Source: Sinotaia quadrata (Eukaryota; Mollusca; Gastropoda; Architaenioglossa; Viviparidae). Taken from it: DNA of 64,000 nucleotides. Numbering within the stretch: the stretch's first letter is position 1; each line of letters begins with the position of its first letter. The position numbers were made by a program, and so were the translations under genes. The notes beneath the pieces are model-generated. The model made no database searches and was not told the origin of the DNA. It saw only the letters and a list, made by a program, of their open reading frames with translations. Below, piece after piece: positions 1-11,230 of the stretch. The stretch lies in contig CM054180.1 in assembly GCA_028829895.1 (NCBI GenBank), forward strand, positions 111,316,635-111,380,634. The letters run 5' to 3'.

Positions 1-441
1 GAATGTAAATTTTGTAAAGCACTCATATAACGTTAAATTTTGTCTTTAAAAAATACATAGGCTTCTTAAAATATTGTTAGATAATTTATTAGTGAATATG
101 TTACACGTGACAAAATAATATAAACAATATTAATGATATCAGATTATAAAAATTAATATTTGAAGAAAACGAAACAACAGTGTGGTTATTATATCAAATT
201 ACTAAACAGTTGAACAAATAAAGAATTTTAGAAAAACTCAGTAGTACAAAACTGATTAATATAAACTTTCAATAAATATGTGTATATAAATATAAATTTA
301 TAAATGTATAAATAGAAGCGGTATATTGAAGTAATTTTTAATACAATGAATTCGCAACACCGATCACTGTCCGATTTAAGAAGCCTTTTATCATCTGCAC
401 ATTCCCTAGAATCTAGGTGAAATGGGAGATCATTCATTTAC
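1..441. other. AT-rich intronic or flanking sequence
   Basis: It follows the donor of the 442-600 exon, so it should be intron of the TRIM-NHR gene. It has no recognisable coding similarity, repeat array or RNA gene. Confidence 0.5.
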
Positions 442-600
442 CTTCTTTGTATATTCGTATATGTGGTCTTTTCGAATACAGATGGCGGAATGAAGCCAGA
501 TAGCATCTTGTGGCAGGGTGATCTTTGAGGGATTCTCTGTGACAACTCCTATCGTTAGCTCTTCTCCATCGTAAAGATTGTTTACTTCGTCCACGCGTAC
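442..600 (-). CDS. Coding exon 3 of TRIM-NHR gene: middle of NHR domain
   Basis: The exon codes 53 residues: VRVDEV at the start, LTIGVVTENPS in the centre, LPQDAIWLH and then YTKK. This matches the NHR centre (V.I.EV...G.L.IGVTT..P). The acceptor is GATTGTAG, with a weak pyrimidine tract, and the donor is AAG|GTAAAT. Its paralogue is the exon at 23212-23511, which starts with the same GTAC..GTGGA.GAAGTA bases. Confidence 0.75.
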
Positions 601-3600
601 CTACAATCGAGACAACTCCATGTTCATTCAGGCTAACTTGTTGTATAAAACTATAAATGATTAGTTGTCTCCCTTAGAATCGGCTGCGCCTAAAATCTAT
701 TAGAAAAATTAGTATGGGATATAATTTGTACTGCTGATTGAAGGGATGAAATAAAATAGTATATGATATAGTTCCTTAGTGACTGATTGAATTCAGTATT
801 ATATAATATATTTGAGTGGATTTAGATTCTGGTAAAACTGCGCTAAATGCACATATTTGTTAATAATTAATTAAAGGAAATGATCTAGTAATTAATGCAC
901 ACATTTGTTAATAATTAAAGGAAATGATCTAGTAATTAATGCACACATTTGTTAATAATTAAAGAAAATGATCTAGTAATTAATGCACACATTTGTTAAT
1001 AATTAAAGAAAATGATCTAGTAATTAATGCACACATTTGTTAATAATTAAAGGAAATTATCTAGTAATTAATGCACACATTTGTTAATAATTAAAGGAAA
1101 TGATCTAGTAATTAATGCACACAACTCTAATGAAACACTGCTCAGATGTTTGCCACAGCAAATGTGGATGTGAAAACACGCTTATTTACATTTCAATTTG
1201 AATCTTGAAACATAGAGACATATTCTAACAGTATATAAACAAAACAAATATTACAAATAAGTATAATATTCTAAAGGACTTCGGATGTTTTCTGTTGTAA
1301 CTTAAATCTTGTAATTAAAAGAAAAGTAGTCTCATTCACAGTAAATAAATAAAATCTAATGCTAATGTTGCCTTCATACGTTTTGTTCTTGTTCATGACG
1401 TGTGCAAGCAGCAGTAAGGCAAAAATAAATATTGCATTATCACCTATAAACGAAAGCATGTGTGTCATCCTCTAAAATATATATGATGTATTCATATTTC
1501 GTTTTTATTACAAATTGGTGATATTACAAGCAAACAATACATTAAAATGATTTGGATGTTATGCACTAAAACCTTTAGTCTTTGGAGGTAGCAGTTCCTG
1601 AAGAGTGTATCTCATTAAAAGGTGAATAGTATACTTGGAACCTAAGCGCTAATCAATACGAAGAATGGATCTCATTTATATGAAGAACGGATCTCATTAA
1701 AATGTAAATAATATAGTTTAAGCCTTAGCGCTAATTCAGAGAACAACGATACGACCTTTTTGCATTCACGAGAAATGCACACCTAAACACGTTTATTCTC
1801 TTATTACACACATGGACTTACTAACACTTTGAGGGCAGATTAATCTTACGCCGTAATTACCTCATACACTTTGAGGGCAGATTAATCTTACGCCGTAATT
1901 ACCTCATACACTTTGAGGGCAGATTAATCTTACGCCGTAATTACCTCATACACTTTGAGGGCAGATTAATCTTACGCCGAATTACCTCATACACTTTGAG
2001 GGCAGATTAATCTTACGCCGTAATTACCTCATACACTTTGAGGGCAGATTAATCTTACGCCGTAATTACCTCATACACTTTGAGGGCAGATTAATCTTAC
2101 GCCGTAATTACCTCATACACTTTGAGGGCAGATTAATCTTACGCCGTAATTACCTCATACACTTTGAGGGCAGATTAATCTTACGCCGTAATTACCTCAT
2201 ACACTTTGAGGGCAGGTTAATCTTATGCCGTAATTACCTCATACACTTTATTGACTTTTAAAGGCTCTCTGGACATAACTATGCCATTGGAAAAGTCTTT
2301 GGACTCTGATGTTGTCCCACTGTTCGACAGTACGATATGTGTACCGTGGTTCGTATGGAAACGCCAACCAATCTGAAAGAAAGAGACAAATCACTTCGTT
2401 ACACTGAACTTCCTGCCACCAGTTAAAGATAGTTCTCTGCAGCATAGTAGAATTTTGAAATAAATCCTAGCTTGAAGGAGAATACATACTTAAATGAAAA
2501 AGGAAATATGCATAATCAAATATTTAATTTAACCAAGTGCACATATTAATTTACAACACCACAAATAATCAGATATTTAATTTAACGAGGTAGTAAGATG
2601 AATTTCCAACATTGCAAACTGCTTAGTGGTAATATGGAGATCAATTCTAATACAGTTAATGAAACCGCTCTTTTCATGTTATTCATGTTGTATACCTGAT
2701 TGTTGATTTAATAAATTAATTGTTAAATTTATTGACCTTCTTACATATGCAGATTACCGTATGTTAGAGAAAAAAGTTGGTGGGTGGGGGCTCTCTAAAT
2801 ATGGATTAAAATATGGATTTATTCTCTCCTTTAGTAAGAAGTTTTCCAACCTATTGAAATATTGTGTGACTGTACATTTTGTCTTTAATGTTGTGGAAGA
2901 GTGAAACGTTTACAGCGCCCGCATATCCACCAAGTAAGAGAGACGAGTGGTGCCTTTTGGAAAATTATTAAGAACATATATTAGGATTTACATTACTTGT
3001 AATTAGTTATGGGTGATTAATTAACAATGATAATCGTAACCATTAATTAGTGTATCGTGATTAATTAACAATGATAATCGTAACCATTAATTAGTATATC
3101 GTAGGAGTCACACAGCTCTTATCTTGGTTATGCTACATACATACCAGGTCTTCTACGGAAATAGTAGAGAAATCCTGGTGAAATATCTTGTCCAACTCTG
3201 TCTCCAGGTTTGCGATGGTTTCATGGTCAATAGTCACGTTTCCACTAGATATCGATTCCGTGTCAGAAGGCAGAGATGTACCATAATCAAGGTCGTTAAT
3301 GCGATCTTGAATCTTTGTAAACATGGCACTCTGGACATTGAGCGCAACAGTACCTTGCAAGCGTTTTATCAGTAACTGGTGTGAGGTCAGCCGGTCACGT
3401 TTCTGTTCCAGCAGGGATTTTCTTTTCTGGAATGCACTCCTAACTTCTTCTTCCACATCCTTCAAGAGGCTCTTCATTTGTTTCCTGCGTTTCTCTACAT
3501 ACTCTATCAGCTGGTCGCAGGTAACATTTATTTCTTCGCAGGCAACCGATGTGTCTTCTTTGAATTTCAGTAAGAAATCGTCCGCCTGTGTTATTGACTC

Positions 3601-4227
3601 CCTAAGGTCAGATTCTCCTACGCGCAGTTGATCTGCCATGTCTGAAAACGACTGTTTGTATTCTTGTACCCGCTCGCTGAGCTTCGTCACGTGTGTACAT
3701 TTCTGGTGCGTGGATGACGCACACGACTGGCAGATAGGCAGGTCATGCGTGGAACAAAACAGCTCGAACACCCTGTCTTTGTGCTCCGGGCATGGGATTT
3801 GTCTGTTGGCTGCAACATTTTCCAGAGTGGCAGTTGCCAAGTCTTGCACAAAGTGGGAAGACGTGATGGGGAGCGTTTTGTGTGACCCGGAGCACATGTG
3901 ACACAACATAACGTTGCAGTGCAAGCACAGTGACTCTGCACCGATACTGGTGTGTGCGTGACACACTCGCGGTTGTTCAAGCAAATTTGAACTTTCAACC
4001 AATGCTGTCGTTGCAAAGTCGGTTGGCAGTGAATCAGCAATGTCATGGGAACTCTTTGAAGAAATGTCAATGAATACGGCGCTCCGACATATCGGACAAT
4101 CTTTTTCTGCTCTGGAATCGATCCATGTGACAAGGCAAGAACGACAGAGTAGGTGGGCGCATGGCAGAATTTTGGGATCGATATATTTTTCGAGACAAAC
4201 AGGGCATTTCACATCCGAAGCTAACAT
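442..4227 (-). CDS. TRIM-type RING/B-box protein with NHR (Neuralized) domain, 3' end outside window
   Basis: Three coding exons are visible in transcription order: 4227-3145, 2372-2238 and 600-442. All junctions are GT..AG and all are phase 0, so the frame stays open (361 + 45 + 53 residues). The first exon codes RING, two B-boxes and a coiled coil; the second and third code the first two thirds of an NHR domain. The domain's end must lie left of the window, because an equivalent last exon exists in the second gene at 19537-19716. RING/B-box proteins are usually E3 ubiquitin ligases and NHR domains bind protein partners, so a substrate-recruiting cytoplasmic ligase is the inferred role. The exon linkage is inferred from strand, distance (about 770 bp) and phase, not from transcript data. 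NHR is not among the usual TRIM C-terminal domain classes. Confidence 0.72.
601..848 (-). other. Intron sequence, no feature seen
   Basis: Intron between the 2238-2372 and 442-600 exons. It is AT-rich and no coding signal was recognised. Confidence 0.5.
849..1121. repeat. 44-bp minisatellite, six copies
   Basis: The unit starts ACACATTTGTTAATAATTAA and ends with ATGATCTAGTAATTAATGC. Copies begin near 849, 901, 945, 989, 1033 and 1077; the first has a 4-bp ATTA insertion. Later copies differ by one or two bases. It lies in the TRIM-NHR intron. Confidence 0.93.
1122..1823 (-). other. Intron sequence
   Basis: Continuation of the TRIM-NHR intron. An imperfect repeat near 1600-1735 holds two copies of a GAAGAA(T/C)GGATCTCATT motif and two CTAAGCGCTAAT-like segments. 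No exon is recognised. Confidence 0.5.
1824..2248 (-). repeat. 42-bp minisatellite carrying a splice donor in every unit, about ten copies
   Basis: On the plus strand the unit runs ACACTTTGAGGGCAG ... TTACGCCGTAATTACCTCAT; one copy, near 1980, is 41 bp. On the coding (minus) strand each unit ends AAAGTGTATGAG|GTAATT, the same bases that end the NHR exon at 2238. The array therefore begins in the last codons of the exon and repeats the exon end and donor through the start of the intron. The frame meets TAA soon after each junction, so only the first donor, at 2237-2236, makes the exon described above. Confidence 0.92.
2238..2372 (-). CDS. Coding exon 2 of TRIM-NHR gene: start of NHR domain
   Basis: The exon codes 45 residues between a strong acceptor (CTCTTTCTTTCAG) and a donor GAG|GTAATT. 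The peptide carries the NHR opening signature: GWRFH, HG, IVLSN, then FSNGIVMSREPL and KVYE, which fits the FH..HG..I.LS...A.R..SF.NGI.FS.RPL pattern of Neuralized repeats. The donor is the first of about ten copies created by the 42-bp minisatellite at 1824-2248. Both ends are phase 0, matching the exons on either side. Confidence 0.8.
2373..3144 (-). other. Intron between TRIM exon and first NHR exon
   Basis: GT at 3143-3144 and AG at 2373-2374 frame this intron of about 770 bp. Two copies of a 47-bp segment (GTGATTAATTAACAATGATAATCG type) lie at 3013-3100. No other feature seen. Confidence 0.6.
3145..4227 (-). CDS. Coding exon 1 of TRIM-NHR gene: RING, two B-boxes, coiled coil
   Basis: This exon gives 361 residues. 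RING C3HC4 ligands are C8, C11, C23, H25, C28, C31, C44 and C47. The first B-box has C101, C104, C109, C112 and H116; the second runs CPEH (146-149) through C158, H161, C166, C169 and H174. A charged helical stretch from about 184 to 320 is the coiled coil. The start ATG (4225-4227) sits 6 bases after a good acceptor (TTTACAG), so a 5'UTR intron ends just before it; the other TRIM exons in the window share this layout. The donor GTATGT follows codon CTG at 3145; reading through it would add only three codons before a stop. A truncated paralogue lies at 24095-24648. Confidence 0.88.
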
Positions 4228-5774
4228 TTTTGTATCTGTAAATAATGAAGTTCAGTTTGAAAAAACAAAGCACGCTTCAGATATACTTGACTCTCAAAAG
4301 ATAATATTGTTATTATATATATATATTTAAAATATCTTGTAAATCACTACTCTTTTTCTCTGTCTACATAATATCCATCCATCCATCTATCTATCTATAA
4401 AAAATATCAATCTATTCATCCATCCATCTCTATCTATCTATGTATATCAATCTATCCTCCGTCTGTCTATCTATCTATCTATCTATGTATATCAATCTAT
4501 TCATCCATCCATCCATCTCTATCTATCTATCGATCTCTGTTCATCTGTCTGTCTGAATGTAGATCTCCTATCGGTCGGTCGGTTTGAATACATCTGTACA
4601 TCACGGTATGTCGATGTCAATCCGTCATCAATGACGGAAGAAAATAAAATAGAATAAACCTGATATAGCAGAAGTTACATAAAAAAAAAAGTATGCTTAC
4701 GTTTAATGCAATATTGCACAAAGTTAAATTCCTCAGGCAAATATATATGTTCGAAACGAAAATAATAACCAAATAGCACTATATTGTCGAGCACAATATC
4801 ACTTATTGATTAATTATTAAAGACTGATACTTATCAAATGAAGAACGTAAATCACCTTCACAAAATGCAGTGCGCTCACCGTAAACACTTATGTGATCAC
4901 TTCAAGTGTTAACAAGGCAGTAGAAAACAAACCCCTTCAATGTGATCTAGTCACGCCCTCGTCATTGGGAAACACGGCTGCTAATAATAAACTACACCTT
5001 ATTTCACTATGTAATACAGAATTACAATATTTTTTAATTGCTGCCGACACCAGGATGTGTTAAAGTGTGTGCGTCATGAACAGCTAACGTCAAAGGTGCT
5101 TCATTACAAGATATGAAACGAAAGTAAGATTCATCTTAAACCAACAACAAAAAAAAGCAGTAATTCTCTTCCAATACAGCACTGTCGCAATAGAAGCCAG
5201 TTAAAACGGATGACGTGTACATTAAACCTAGCTTATAGCAAAAATAGCAGTTTTGATATCCACTTGCAAATCAGTGCATTAATAACAGTTATTTATCGAG
5301 AGTGGGGAGGTTAAAAAAAAATAAACTTTATCGATGGCAACGGAATTAGGTATAAGCAAACCGGACAAGTGGACAGCGGTTTCTTTATAAACAGTTGCTT
5401 ACTATAGGAGAAAGCCCTCTTTGATTGGAAATAGTCTTGAAATCCACTCAAATTGTCAGTTTCGAGTTATATTTTAGATCTCATAAAATGTAGATAAATC
5501 AGTTTATAGATAGCTCTCTCGCTCGCTCTCTCACACACACACATATATATGAACGAAATAATGATAATTTATAAGTAAGTTAAGATTAGTAGTGAGTTAA
5601 CTAAATGCAAGGAAATAATAGGTTTCTTAGTGCAGCCTTAAAATAAGATTAAAATACGAGATGATAAAGCACATACCATTCATAACCGGGATGTTTAAAG
5701 TATAGTATTAACGTGTGTTCAACAGACTTTATTTCACTTTCGAGAAGGTCGAGCGTGCATAGGCTTTTCTTTTG

Positions 5775-5811
<37 letters not shown>

Positions 5812-5999
5812 GCACGCACGCACACACACACACACACACACACACATCTTCACAATAGTAAAATATTAACCTCCCCTGACTACTAAGAAACATATCAAAC
5901 AACTTTAATGAAGATTTACTTAACGGCAAACCAAGACACATAATATTTATTATATTAAGATTATTAATAATATTTTACCATATTTGGAACTGCTCTCAA
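4228..5999. other. Upstream region of the TRIM-NHR gene, microsatellite-rich
   Basis: A TCTA/TCCA-type microsatellite spans about 4375-4560, partly shared with copy 2 (24785-24920). From about 4540 to 5999 the sequence has no counterpart in copy 2, which carries 24921-26345 instead. A first non-coding exon must lie here or beyond, because an acceptor precedes the ATG, but no promoter motif could be assigned. Confidence 0.5.
5769..5847. repeat. (CA)n microsatellite with CG interruptions
   Basis: About 79 bp of CA dinucleotides interrupted by a (CGCA)n core near 5808-5823. Confidence 0.95.
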
Positions 6000-6049
6000 T
6001 AGTCATCGAGAGTGCGATAAATAAAGAAGTAAAATCTATTTTCATTGCT

Positions 6050-6175
6050 CCAGGATAGGAGTGCAAAGATAGACATTCGAAATGCGTCCTTTCACCAGGA
6101 TAGGAGTGCAAAGATTGACATTCGAAATGCGTCCTTTCACCAGGATAGGAGTGCAAAGATTGACATTCGAAATCG
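6050..6175. repeat. 45-bp tandem repeat, three copies
   Basis: The unit CCAGGATAGGAGTGCAAAG..CATTCGAAATGCGTCCTTTCA occurs three times here but once in the paralogous site near 26396, so the expansion happened after the duplication. Confidence 0.9.
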
Positions 6176-7480
6176 AAATATTTTGTGCTCTATACCTAAG
6201 TCATTTCCATTGGTTAATTTCGGTTGCCTAGTACTAGGCCAATTGTTAATTATGATGTATCAACTCTGTCAGTTAATTATCATCATTCAGCTGTCAATTT
6301 AATTAATTCGGTCAACAAGCCCTTAGGCTGGTAGATATGACCATTTGTGAAAGCGCTGGTCATTGAAAGACTATGCAACAGATGCCAATCCTTTAAGAGT
6401 GGGCACTACTTCAGTGAGACATTTTTGACACTCAAAATCCAAGAAAAACAACCTACACTAACTTTCGTTAGCTTTGCACTTAATGTGCAGGGCGTGTCAA
6501 CTACGTTAAACAATAGATAGATATCATTGTGGGCTCTTCATTTCTTTGTCTTTGATTGACTGTAAGAATATTTGCCTTGGGTCATAGCCATAGTTTTAAT
6601 AAAGTTTTAATAGATTTCAGTCTACCCAAATAGGTTTTTAACCTTTCAACATAGCAATAAGTGACTGCATGCCTTTATGTTTACGAGCTTGAATTGCTCG
6701 CGAAGAATCTTGATGCGATTTTGACTATACTGAAAACTATTCTCCGACGTGTTGTTTGTTAAGCGAAACTCATGTTTCCTCACTTCACCCTTTGGCATGT
6801 TGTCATGCGGACTAGAATGGTTTTAATTCAGAGGGTCGTATTACAATTACTCTGAACAATATACTGATGGTGTCTTGAACAACAATTAACCGTTTAACAA
6901 CAGTCGTTTGTAGATAAAAGTTAATAATAATTTTGTTTGTGTCCTTTAACCATGTGCGTTGTCGTGTTATGTTTGGACGTTGGGTCTTTGTCAACCTGTT
7001 CAGAATGGGGCCTAAATTTAGTGAACAGATAAAGGACATTTGTGACTGCATGCCACATAAATCTGCCGCGTACAAGATACTTCTGCTGCTTTCATTTCTC
7101 AGTTGCTATAAGGCAACCACATTGCACATAAGTAAACTCTATATTTGTGTGTTATTTTCATGTAGAATATATATGTGCATTTGGCTATTTCTGTGTATCC
7201 AAATACCCATTTACATACCTTCTTTTTGTACAGATTTATCTAATATAAACATACAAACCACACATCTGTATACCCGAGAGTCAGTGTTTCACATTACTAA
7301 TGATGACAGGGAGGCTTCTATCCAATGTCACAGACTTAGATATTAAATTACACCTCGCATACAAGCATATAGATTTTCCTAAGTATAAATCTGTGGGTGC
7401 CTAGTAATGAAGAAAAATGGAATCCTCTGCCACAATCTTGTCACTGGGCATTGTGAGGCAAATTTGTAAATAGCTCATGT
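6176..7480. other. Shared non-coding block
   Basis: Similar to 26440-27480 and 29030-29110 of copy 2. Open frames on both strands around 6930-7100 have no recognisable domain, and the paralogue carries small indels that break the longer ones, so I do not call a gene. Confidence 0.5.
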
Positions 7481-8150
7481 TTGATCACATTTATATGGTT
7501 TCTCCCTAATGTAAGTTCAATGTGCACTTCTGAAGTCAAATGGAATTTCTTCATTATGAATATATTTGTACACATTTAATTCTGTTGAAGCTTCCCCCTA
7601 TTCATTGATATTCTTCACCTTTCTGAAGTTTTACAACTTGATGATAATGAAAATATTTTCTCTCATTCTTTACATGTATATGTTTTTTTAGTTGAGAAGT
7701 GGGATCCGAGGTGTAATACTATAATTGGTCTCAAACACACCCACACCTCCACAAACAATTCCCATTTAAATAGTTTTTTTTCTCAAATATGAATATTTTG
7801 AAGTACTGCTAAACCTGGAATTTAAGTAAATCCTTTCTTGTAGACTGTAGAGCAGGGTTCACCAACACGGTGCCCGCGGGCCTTTTCTAAGTCTTCACAT
7901 TATTAATAATGTATAAAGTCAAACTAGAGGAGTGTATCATACTGGTAGCCCTTCTAATAACTCAATACCCATGAAGTAGCTCTCAGTATCAAAAAGGTTG
8001 GTGACCCCTGCTGTAGAGACTGTCCAGGTATATTTTTGCATTCAAATGCTTTCTACTTCATTCAATCAATCAATGTACATGTACCAACAGTGAATGAATA
8101 TACAAATACTTGTCACACAGCTTGCATTTAAATGGCTTTTCTTTATTGTA
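7481..8150 (-). pseudogene. Decayed C2H2 zinc-finger relics
   Basis: Minus-strand fragments keep the linker and finger pattern without an open frame. The clearest, near 8105-8150, reads EKPFKCKLCDKYLYIHSLLVH-like with one CxxC and a helix. Weaker H..GE-like linker bases occur near 7490-7530 and 7660-7690. They lie downstream of the intact gene at 8722-9624, so this may be a lost extension of that array or an older pseudogene. The paralogous stretch 29140-29710 shows the same decay. Confidence 0.5.
7853..8010. mobile_element. hAT-type MITE, 158 bp, with 8-bp target duplication
   Basis: The terminal inverted repeats are CAGGGTTCACCAAC and, on the opposite strand, CAGGGGTCACCAAC. The element is flanked by CTGTAGAG at 7845-7852 and 8011-8018. 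The empty site with one CTGTAGAG is at 29559-29566 in copy 2. An 8-bp duplication and CAGGG..CACCAA ends are characteristic of hAT transposons. It has no coding capacity. Confidence 0.92.
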
Positions 8151-8721
8151 AGAACATATATAAGGTGTACCAAATCTGCACACAGAGTAATAAATATATT
8201 TGTATAGAGAGTGAATATAATAATAAATGAAAATACAAAGTGAATAAAATTCATTAGGAAGAGAAGTAGAGTACATATGGAGTAATATAATAAATTTGTA
8301 AAAGGAGTGATTATAATAAATTTATTATATTAGTAAATATAATAAATCTCTATAAAGAGTGAATTTAAAATATTCATAATTAGAGTAAACCTGTATCACT
8401 CTTACTATATTTATATGATATATTATTAGCAAAGAAGATTAGAGCAATTTTAAAGTTTACAACCAAAAATTATATATACCAAATATGACATTTTAAAAAT
8501 TATAATATGTATTTTTGCCATTGATTCAGAGCAAATAATTGGGCAATTTGTAAATGAAGCTAAAGTGTAAAAATTGAAAACTAATGTCCAAATTAGTAAT
8601 TTTTCACAAATCATGTTTAAATGGAAAGAAAAGACTACATTATATTGTCAAACCATGCCAGCAACAATGTTATATTACCATGGATTATACAAGTTTACTA
8701 ATGAAAATAACCATTTAAAAT

Positions 8722-9624
8722 TCATTCTGGATTTATGTCTTTGTTATTGTTGTGTTTTTGCAAATGCATTTTTAAAGAATGCCTGGCTTTATAGGCTTTT
8801 CCACAATCTATACATGCATATGGTTTTTCCCCAGTGTGAGTAAGCCTATGGGCATGTAACATTGAAGCATAACGGAATTCTTTACCACAGTCAGTGCACT
8901 TATGGAAACATTGTTTCAGCTTAGAGTGAGTCCATAAATGCTGATATAATGTAGAATTAGTTGCAAATGCTTTACCACACTGCTTACATTCATATGGCTT
9001 CTCTCCAGTATGAGTTCGCATATGGTCTTGTAAATTTGATGACTGAACAAATACTTTGCCACATTCACATTTATATGGCCTTTCTTCAGTGTGATAATAC
9101 TTGTGCAGATTCAATTTAGAAGATGACTTAAATGCTTCTGCACACTGATCACATTTATATGGCTTTTCTCCAGAATGAAGACGAATATGTTTTATTAAAG
9201 TGGAGGATAATGAAAATGATTTCCCACATTCTTCACATTTATATGGTTTTTCTCCAGTGTGTGTACGTAAATGGGGTACTAGGTGTGAAGATACTGAAAA
9301 AGTTTGACCACACAATTCACATTTAAATGGTTTTTCTCCGGTGTGGGTACGCTGGTGCGTTACTAAATGTGAAAGCGAGGAAAATCGTTTGCCACACTGA
9401 TCACATAACTGATCACATTTACATGGTTTAGAATTAGAATGTTGAGATGCATGTTGTAGTAATAGTGAATGCAATGAAAAAGCTTTGTCACACTCTTTGC
9501 ATTTAAATGGCTTTTCTTCATCGTGAGAATGCATGTGCCTTAGTAAATTTGCAGACAGTGTGAATCCAACACCACATTTATCACACTTAAAAGGTTTTAG
9601 CTTTTTGTTGTGGTAAGCACACAT
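8722..9624 (-). CDS. C2H2 zinc-finger protein, ten fingers (copy 1)
   Basis: A single open frame of 300 residues gives ten C2H2 fingers in tandem, mostly joined by TGEKP(Y/F)-type linkers, from CDKCGVGF near residue 14 to CIDCGKAY near 268. Such arrays bind DNA in the nucleus and usually regulate transcription. Finger 7 has CEC (C-X1-C) instead of C-X2-C, and the paralogue shares this. Between fingers 2 and 3 the linker is unusual, and a short CDQL duplication puts an extra cysteine before finger 3. The start is the first ATG of the frame (MCAYH), 13 residues before the first cysteine. No KRAB, SCAN or other effector domain is coded here, so an upstream exon cannot be excluded. It is 33 substitutions and a short indel away from 30503-31387. 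Confidence 0.88.
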   Translation of the reverse strand: MCAYHNKKLKPFKCDKCGVGFTLSANLLRHMHSHDEEKPFKCKECDKAFSLHSLLLQHASQHSNSKPCKCDQLCDQCGKRFSSLSHLVTHQRTHTGEKPFKCELCGQTFSVSSHLVPHLRTHTGEKPYKCEECGKSFSLSSTLIKHIRLHSGEKPYKCDQCAEAFKSSSKLNLHKYYHTEERPYKCECGKVFVQSSNLQDHMRTHTGEKPYECKQCGKAFATNSTLYQHLWTHSKLKQCFHKCTDCGKEFRYASMLHAHRLTHTGEKPYACIDCGKAYKARHSLKMHLQKHNNNKDINPE

Positions 9625-10268
9625 GGTTTATAGTTATCATGGGTTAACACTCTCCAAAGATTTATATATATTTTTTTATAAAATATATATTTACTACAGA
9701 ATCTGTTTGGACAGGAAGTTGTGGTAAGTTTAAGTAATTTAGCCTAAATGTATAAAATGAAACTCATTGCCCACAATGACTTGTTTGTATTTACTCTATT
9801 TTAGGAATAACACACTTTATCCGACTTGAAAGTTCACTTAAAACTTTGTGAAACTGATATTCTGCAATGAGCAATCTTGTAATTTCTAAGTTGATTTTCT
9901 TCCATTTTGATTATGTGCGTGCACTTTCTTTCAACAATGTGAATCCATTTCTGATGATAAGAGTCTCATCTTAAAGTAAAATCTCTTTCCTCTAAAGGGA
10001 CATTGATTTTTCACAAATCAGGATTCACTGCAAAAATTAAAAATGAAATATATATTAGTGAGAAATCATCCTAGATGTTTCCCTTGCTTATAATAAAACA
10101 AAAATAAGCCTTATACTTGTATTATGTGTTGTATAAAATGAACATTCAAACAAAACCGCTAGTAGTAAATATTACAAGCAATAGTATACTCTCACTATAT
10201 CAGTATATGTAATCATTTTTTCTAATTCACACTTTTGGAATTATACAGTTTTCGAAAAGTTTATTTTG

Positions 10269-10319
<51 letters not shown>

Positions 10320-11084
10320 CACATGATGTGTGTGTGTGTGTATATATATTTACAAGAGTCTAGCATTGCAGTACATCACTGATTTTAATTATTTTCTCAA
10401 TTAACTTTAAATGTATAATTTGTAATCATGATAAGATATAAACTGTGTGCATAAGTTTCATAGAAAGATTCTGATGGGAGCATTTTAAAACACAATGACA
10501 TCTATAACTATAGAAAATAAACTAAATTCACTATATTTGAAACTGGTAAAAGCAGTTTATTTTAAAATGCTTTTAGTTTTAGTTTTAAAACTGAAAATAC
10601 AATATTTGTATATATAGTTCATTCTCAGGGGTATTTTGTGACATGAAGTGCAAATAATAAAGTGATTTAAATCTAATTATTTTAATGTTAAGTGCACAAT
10701 TTGGCCTCATGCTAAAAAAAGACATAATTAAAGATAAAATGTTGATGTTACAGATGTTTGAAATCTGTATAAAGCACGTTTCTGTGGAAAACTTAGAAAG
10801 TAAGATATTACAAGAAAAAAATTTTGTTTTCCATAAAAAATATTTGAAATTAAAATAAGCAATATAGTTGGCCCCATATATTTCTAACCAGAAAGTAGAT
10901 TTACAGGTTAGCGTAGCTTTTTAATTGTTAAATAAGGACACAGTGTAAAACATGGCCTAAATGTTCAAACTTTGCATAAGAAATGGAACAAATTAATCTA
11001 ACATTTCCTCACAAATCTATATATTTTTGTTGTTGTTGTTTTAAAAAGTAAAACAGTATAGTTTCAGTTCCTGCATTGGCTTAA
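9625..11084. other. Non-coding shared block with a (CA)n tract
   Basis: Matches 31388-33290 of copy 2 apart from the 451-bp insertion there. A perfect (CA)n tract of about 48 bp is at 10270-10317. No coding signal. Confidence 0.6.
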
Positions 11085-11230
11085 TGACCATAGCTGGATT
11101 CCTCATTAGTATAATAGTAATGACCATAGCTAGATTCCTCATTAGTATTAGTAATGACCATAGCTGGATTCCTCATATAATGACCATAGCTAGATTCCTC
11201 AAATAATGACAGCTAGATTCCTCATCCAGA
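11085..11230. repeat. Imperfect tandem repeat of an AATGACCATAGCTAGATTCCTC unit
   Basis: About five irregular copies with variable spacers ending ATTAGTAT. Copy 2 has fewer copies, interrupted by the insertion at 33361-34250. Confidence 0.8.

Noticed and set aside
849..2248. Regular repeats that could suggest a CRISPR array
   Set aside because: Units are directly contiguous with no unique spacers, and the context is eukaryotic; these are minisatellites.
5649..5941. Cys/Val-rich ORFs
   Set aside because: Translation of the (CA)n tract; same for frames at 60574-60789 and the tail of the frame at 61176-61260.
6933..7346. 137-codon plus-strand ORF
   Set aside because: No domain, and the paralogous sequence near 27200-27430 carries indels that shift the frame.
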